A stretch of 21,486 bases of DNA, taken from positions 1 through 21,486 of the forward strand of contig JAEZSE010000047.1 of the NCBI GenBank assembly GCA_023421955.1. Direction: 5' to 3'. The translations under genes and the position numbers were made by a program. This DNA is from Bacillota bacterium (lineage in GTDB: Bacteria; Bacillota; Clostridia; Christensenellales; UMGS416). Shown piece after piece: positions 19,824 to 21,486 of this stretch (the first letter of the stretch is position 1; each line of letters begins with the position of its first letter). The notes under the pieces are model-generated. The model was not told the origin of the DNA, did no database searches, and saw only the letters and a program-made list of their open reading frames with translations.

Positions 19824-21486
19824 TTAGTTCCCACTCTTTAGAGCATCCATTTCCGTGTCGGTCAGGTTGAAGTACTTCTGCATGTAGCGCAGGTTCATCT
19901 CCGGGCGGATCCGGGCAAATGTCCTCACGAGCTCCACTTGGCGGTTCCAGCTTTCAACGGAGCCGGTGGCTTGGCCAAATCTGGTCTTGACGAACTCCTT
20001 GTCCCTCTGCATATAGGGGGCGATGTTGGTTTGAAGCTCGTCAATGCGCGCGAGCACCCGGTTGGTTTCAAACGTCACTGTGGCGTGATAATAGAACCGC
20101 TTGATGAACTTCTGCTTGAACTGCTCATTTTCCAGCAGTTTTCGCACCAGCACATTGCTGAACATATGGCCAATGCCATTGCCTCGCGGGTCGAGGAACC
20201 GGCTGAAGTTGTCGCGATAATATTCGCCGCGATATTCTTCGCTCTGGTCCGCGAAATAGAACCCCCAGTCCAGGTCAAAGAAGATCCACTTCCACTTGCC
20301 ATCCGGCGCCTGTGGCTTCCAAAACTTGATGTTCCCCAGGTCGGAGTTGCCGGTATAAATTTCAAGCGTGCACCAGTCGATGTAGTTGTCAATATCGATT
20401 TTGCTGGCCACGTAGTCATAGTTTGCTTTCACCGACAGATCGTGGGTCTTCACATACTCGATCAGATCTTTGTAATCCTTGTTGGAGCCGGTGATCGCTG
20501 TGCCGTTGCCCGTCAGCAGATCGATCTTTTTGGGATCGAGGTTGTGGTGCTGGGCAAGGAACTGCTCGTTGACCTTCTCCATGATGTCGTAGACGCCGAA
20601 GAACTCGCCGTTGACAAACAACACGCTCTGCCGGTAGGCCTGAATGTCAGTGTCAGGCGCGGTCTCCTTTGCCAACCCAAGCTGCAACGCACCACGGATT
20701 CTGGACAGGCGGGCGTCCTGCCCGGAGTTTCGGATCATTAGCGTTTGATAGCTTTTATACGGCAATTCGGGGAATACTGAGTAGTCCAGGCTGCTCTTGC
20801 CATACTTGCCCCGGGCATATATGCCGAAGGACTTCTGTGCATTGTCCTTTTTGGACTGCGCGCCGGAGATCTTGATGCTCACAAACTGCGACAGGCCAAC
20901 GGTACCGTCGTTCTCCAGCAGTTCGAAATGTGCGCGGCGCTCCCAATCCTTTGAGAAATTTTCGTAGATTCCGGTCGCCGGATCCCACAAGTTTTTCGGG
21001 TCAGTCACGATGCTCACAACCGGCAGGTTGATGTTTTCGGCGATCAGGAATGTGGACGTGGCCTCATCGCTTGGCAGGTATCCGTCGCGTGTTGCCACGG
21101 CTCGCACCACCGTGGTTTTGGAGATATCCAGCGCCCCGGTGTATTGCTTGCTGGAGCCGTTGGGAGTCGTGCTGTCGGTGGTGTAGCGGATTGTTGCCTT
21201 GCTGTCGCCGGTGCTCAGCGTGACTTGCTGAGCTTCGCCATACTGCCCGGCCTTGAGATTAAAGATCGGGGTGGGGGCGAAGCCGGGATAGCCGTCGGGG
21301 TTGGCGGCACCAGGCGTTGGGTTATCCAGGTATTTGAAGACCGGATTGCCAGCGGGTCGGCCATAGGTGATGCCCGCCCGTAGCGCCGGCACGAAGCAAC
21401 GGTCCGCGATGGCGCCGTCGGGCTTGGTCAGCACCAGGATGTCACCGCCGCCGCCGATGCTAAAGTCGGTGTGTAATTTTTTTTTT
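19824..21486 (-). CDS. CotH kinase-family surface protein (5' end outside window)
   Basis: At least 553 residues, open to the right edge; no start is assigned because an in-frame GTG near 21434 lies inside the domain. From the N-side: the end of a lamin-tail-like domain ('LHTDFSIGGGDILVLTKPDG'), then a chitobiase C-terminal/Fn3-like domain ('ATIRYTTDSTTPNGSSKQY'), then the CotH kinase domain (roughly 21020-19850). Kinase features include 'FVSIKISGAQS' with 'KKDNAQKSFGIYAR', 'FGVYDIMEKVNEQFL', 'IDWCTLEIYTGNSDLGNIKFW' and 'WIFFDLDWGFYF', where the Asp of SDLGN and of DLDW fit the CotH metal/catalytic sites. B. subtilis CotH phosphorylates spore-coat proteins. The accessory domains suggest a secreted or surface form here. 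It is upstream of the VTC-DUF4956 pair but has its own terminator. Confidence 0.9.
   Translation of the reverse strand, partial: KKKLHTDFSIGGGGDILVLTKPDGAIADRCFVPALRAGITYGRPAGNPVFKYLDNPTPGAANPDGYPGFAPTPIFNLKAGQYGEAQQVTLSTGDSKATIRYTTDSTTPNGSSKQYTGALDISKTTVVRAVATRDGYLPSDEATSTFLIAENINLPVVSIVTDPKNLWDPATGIYENFSKDWERRAHFELLENDGTVGLSQFVSIKISGAQSKKDNAQKSFGIYARGKYGKSSLDYSVFPELPYKSYQTLMIRNSGQDARLSRIRGALQLGLAKETAPDTDIQAYRQSVLFVNGEFFGVYDIMEKVNEQFLAQHHNLDPKKIDLLTGNGTAITGSNKDYKDLIEYVKTHDLSVKANYDYVASKIDIDNYIDWCTLEIYTGNSDLGNIKFWKPQAPDGKWKWIFFDLDWGFYFADQSEEYRGEYYRDNFSRFLDPRGNGIGHMFSNVLVRKLLENEQFKQKFIKRFYYHATVTFETNRVLARIDELQTNIAPYMQRDKEFVKTRFGQATGSVESWNRQVELVRTFARIRPEMNLRYMQKYFNLTDTEMDALKSGN

Noticed and set aside
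19938..20741. Antisense open frame of 267 codons within the CotH gene
   Set aside because: No recognisable domain or ribosome binding site; the opposite strand encodes a clear CotH kinase domain. Long antisense frames are common in such GC-rich coding DNA.

Overview
The window looks like chromosomal DNA from an endospore-forming member of Bacillota, most likely class Clostridia, of moderate to fairly high GC. The evidence is a tyrosine T-box leader with a UAC specifier, strong AAGGAGG-type ribosome binding sites, sigma-A promoters of Firmicutes type, a candidate mother-cell (sigma-K/E-like) promoter before a Cys-rich coat-like protein, class II GalT, an ECF-type vitamin transporter, type III pantothenate kinase, and CotH/VTC/DUF4956 genes. 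The species cannot be named from the sequence alone. No phage, transposase, CRISPR, tRNA or rRNA gene was recognised.

Layout, left to right. (1) Positions 1-2000: the N-terminus of a zinc-ribbon protein running off the left edge, a secreted CAP/YkwD protein on a Thr/Pro linker, and a Cys-rich clostridial coat-like protein. (2) Positions 2000-5160: an unrecognised propeller-like/coiled-coil protein, then a sigma-A promoter, a Tyr T-box and tyrS. (3) Positions 5200-8710: a transglutaminase-like protein with a Cys-rich tail (minus), then secG and rnr (plus). (4) Positions 8729-11371 on minus: motA-motB, whose promoter is covered by a near-perfect 24-bp palindrome, and a lipoprotein with a TTG start. 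(5) Positions 11555-15308 on plus: a small rubredoxin-like protein, then an apparent operon panT-coaX-hom-cupin with a leader carrying an exact 28-bp tandem duplication. (6) Positions 15445-18113 on minus: an unrecognised two-domain protein and galT. (7) Positions 18283-21486 on minus: DUF4956 membrane protein, VTC-type polyphosphate polymerase domain protein and a CotH kinase-like protein that runs off the right edge.

How the genes work together. PanT would import pantothenate and CoaX would phosphorylate it, the first step to coenzyme A. They are translationally coupled to homoserine dehydrogenase. MotA and MotB form the flagellar stator. SecG serves the translocon that exports the CAP protein, the lipoprotein and probably CotH. 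The CotH-VTC-DUF4956 group is the most interesting module. It pairs a predicted extracellular kinase fold with a triphosphate-tunnel polymerase fold and a membrane protein. This combination is recurrent in Gram-positive genomes as far as I know, but its joint function is not established.

Non-coding structure is rich: several clear intrinsic terminators, extended -10 promoters, two near-identical GGGCGGG/CCCGCCC palindromes with 8-nt loops, and two CCCTCTCC-type palindromes. All identifications are by eye; no database search was run.
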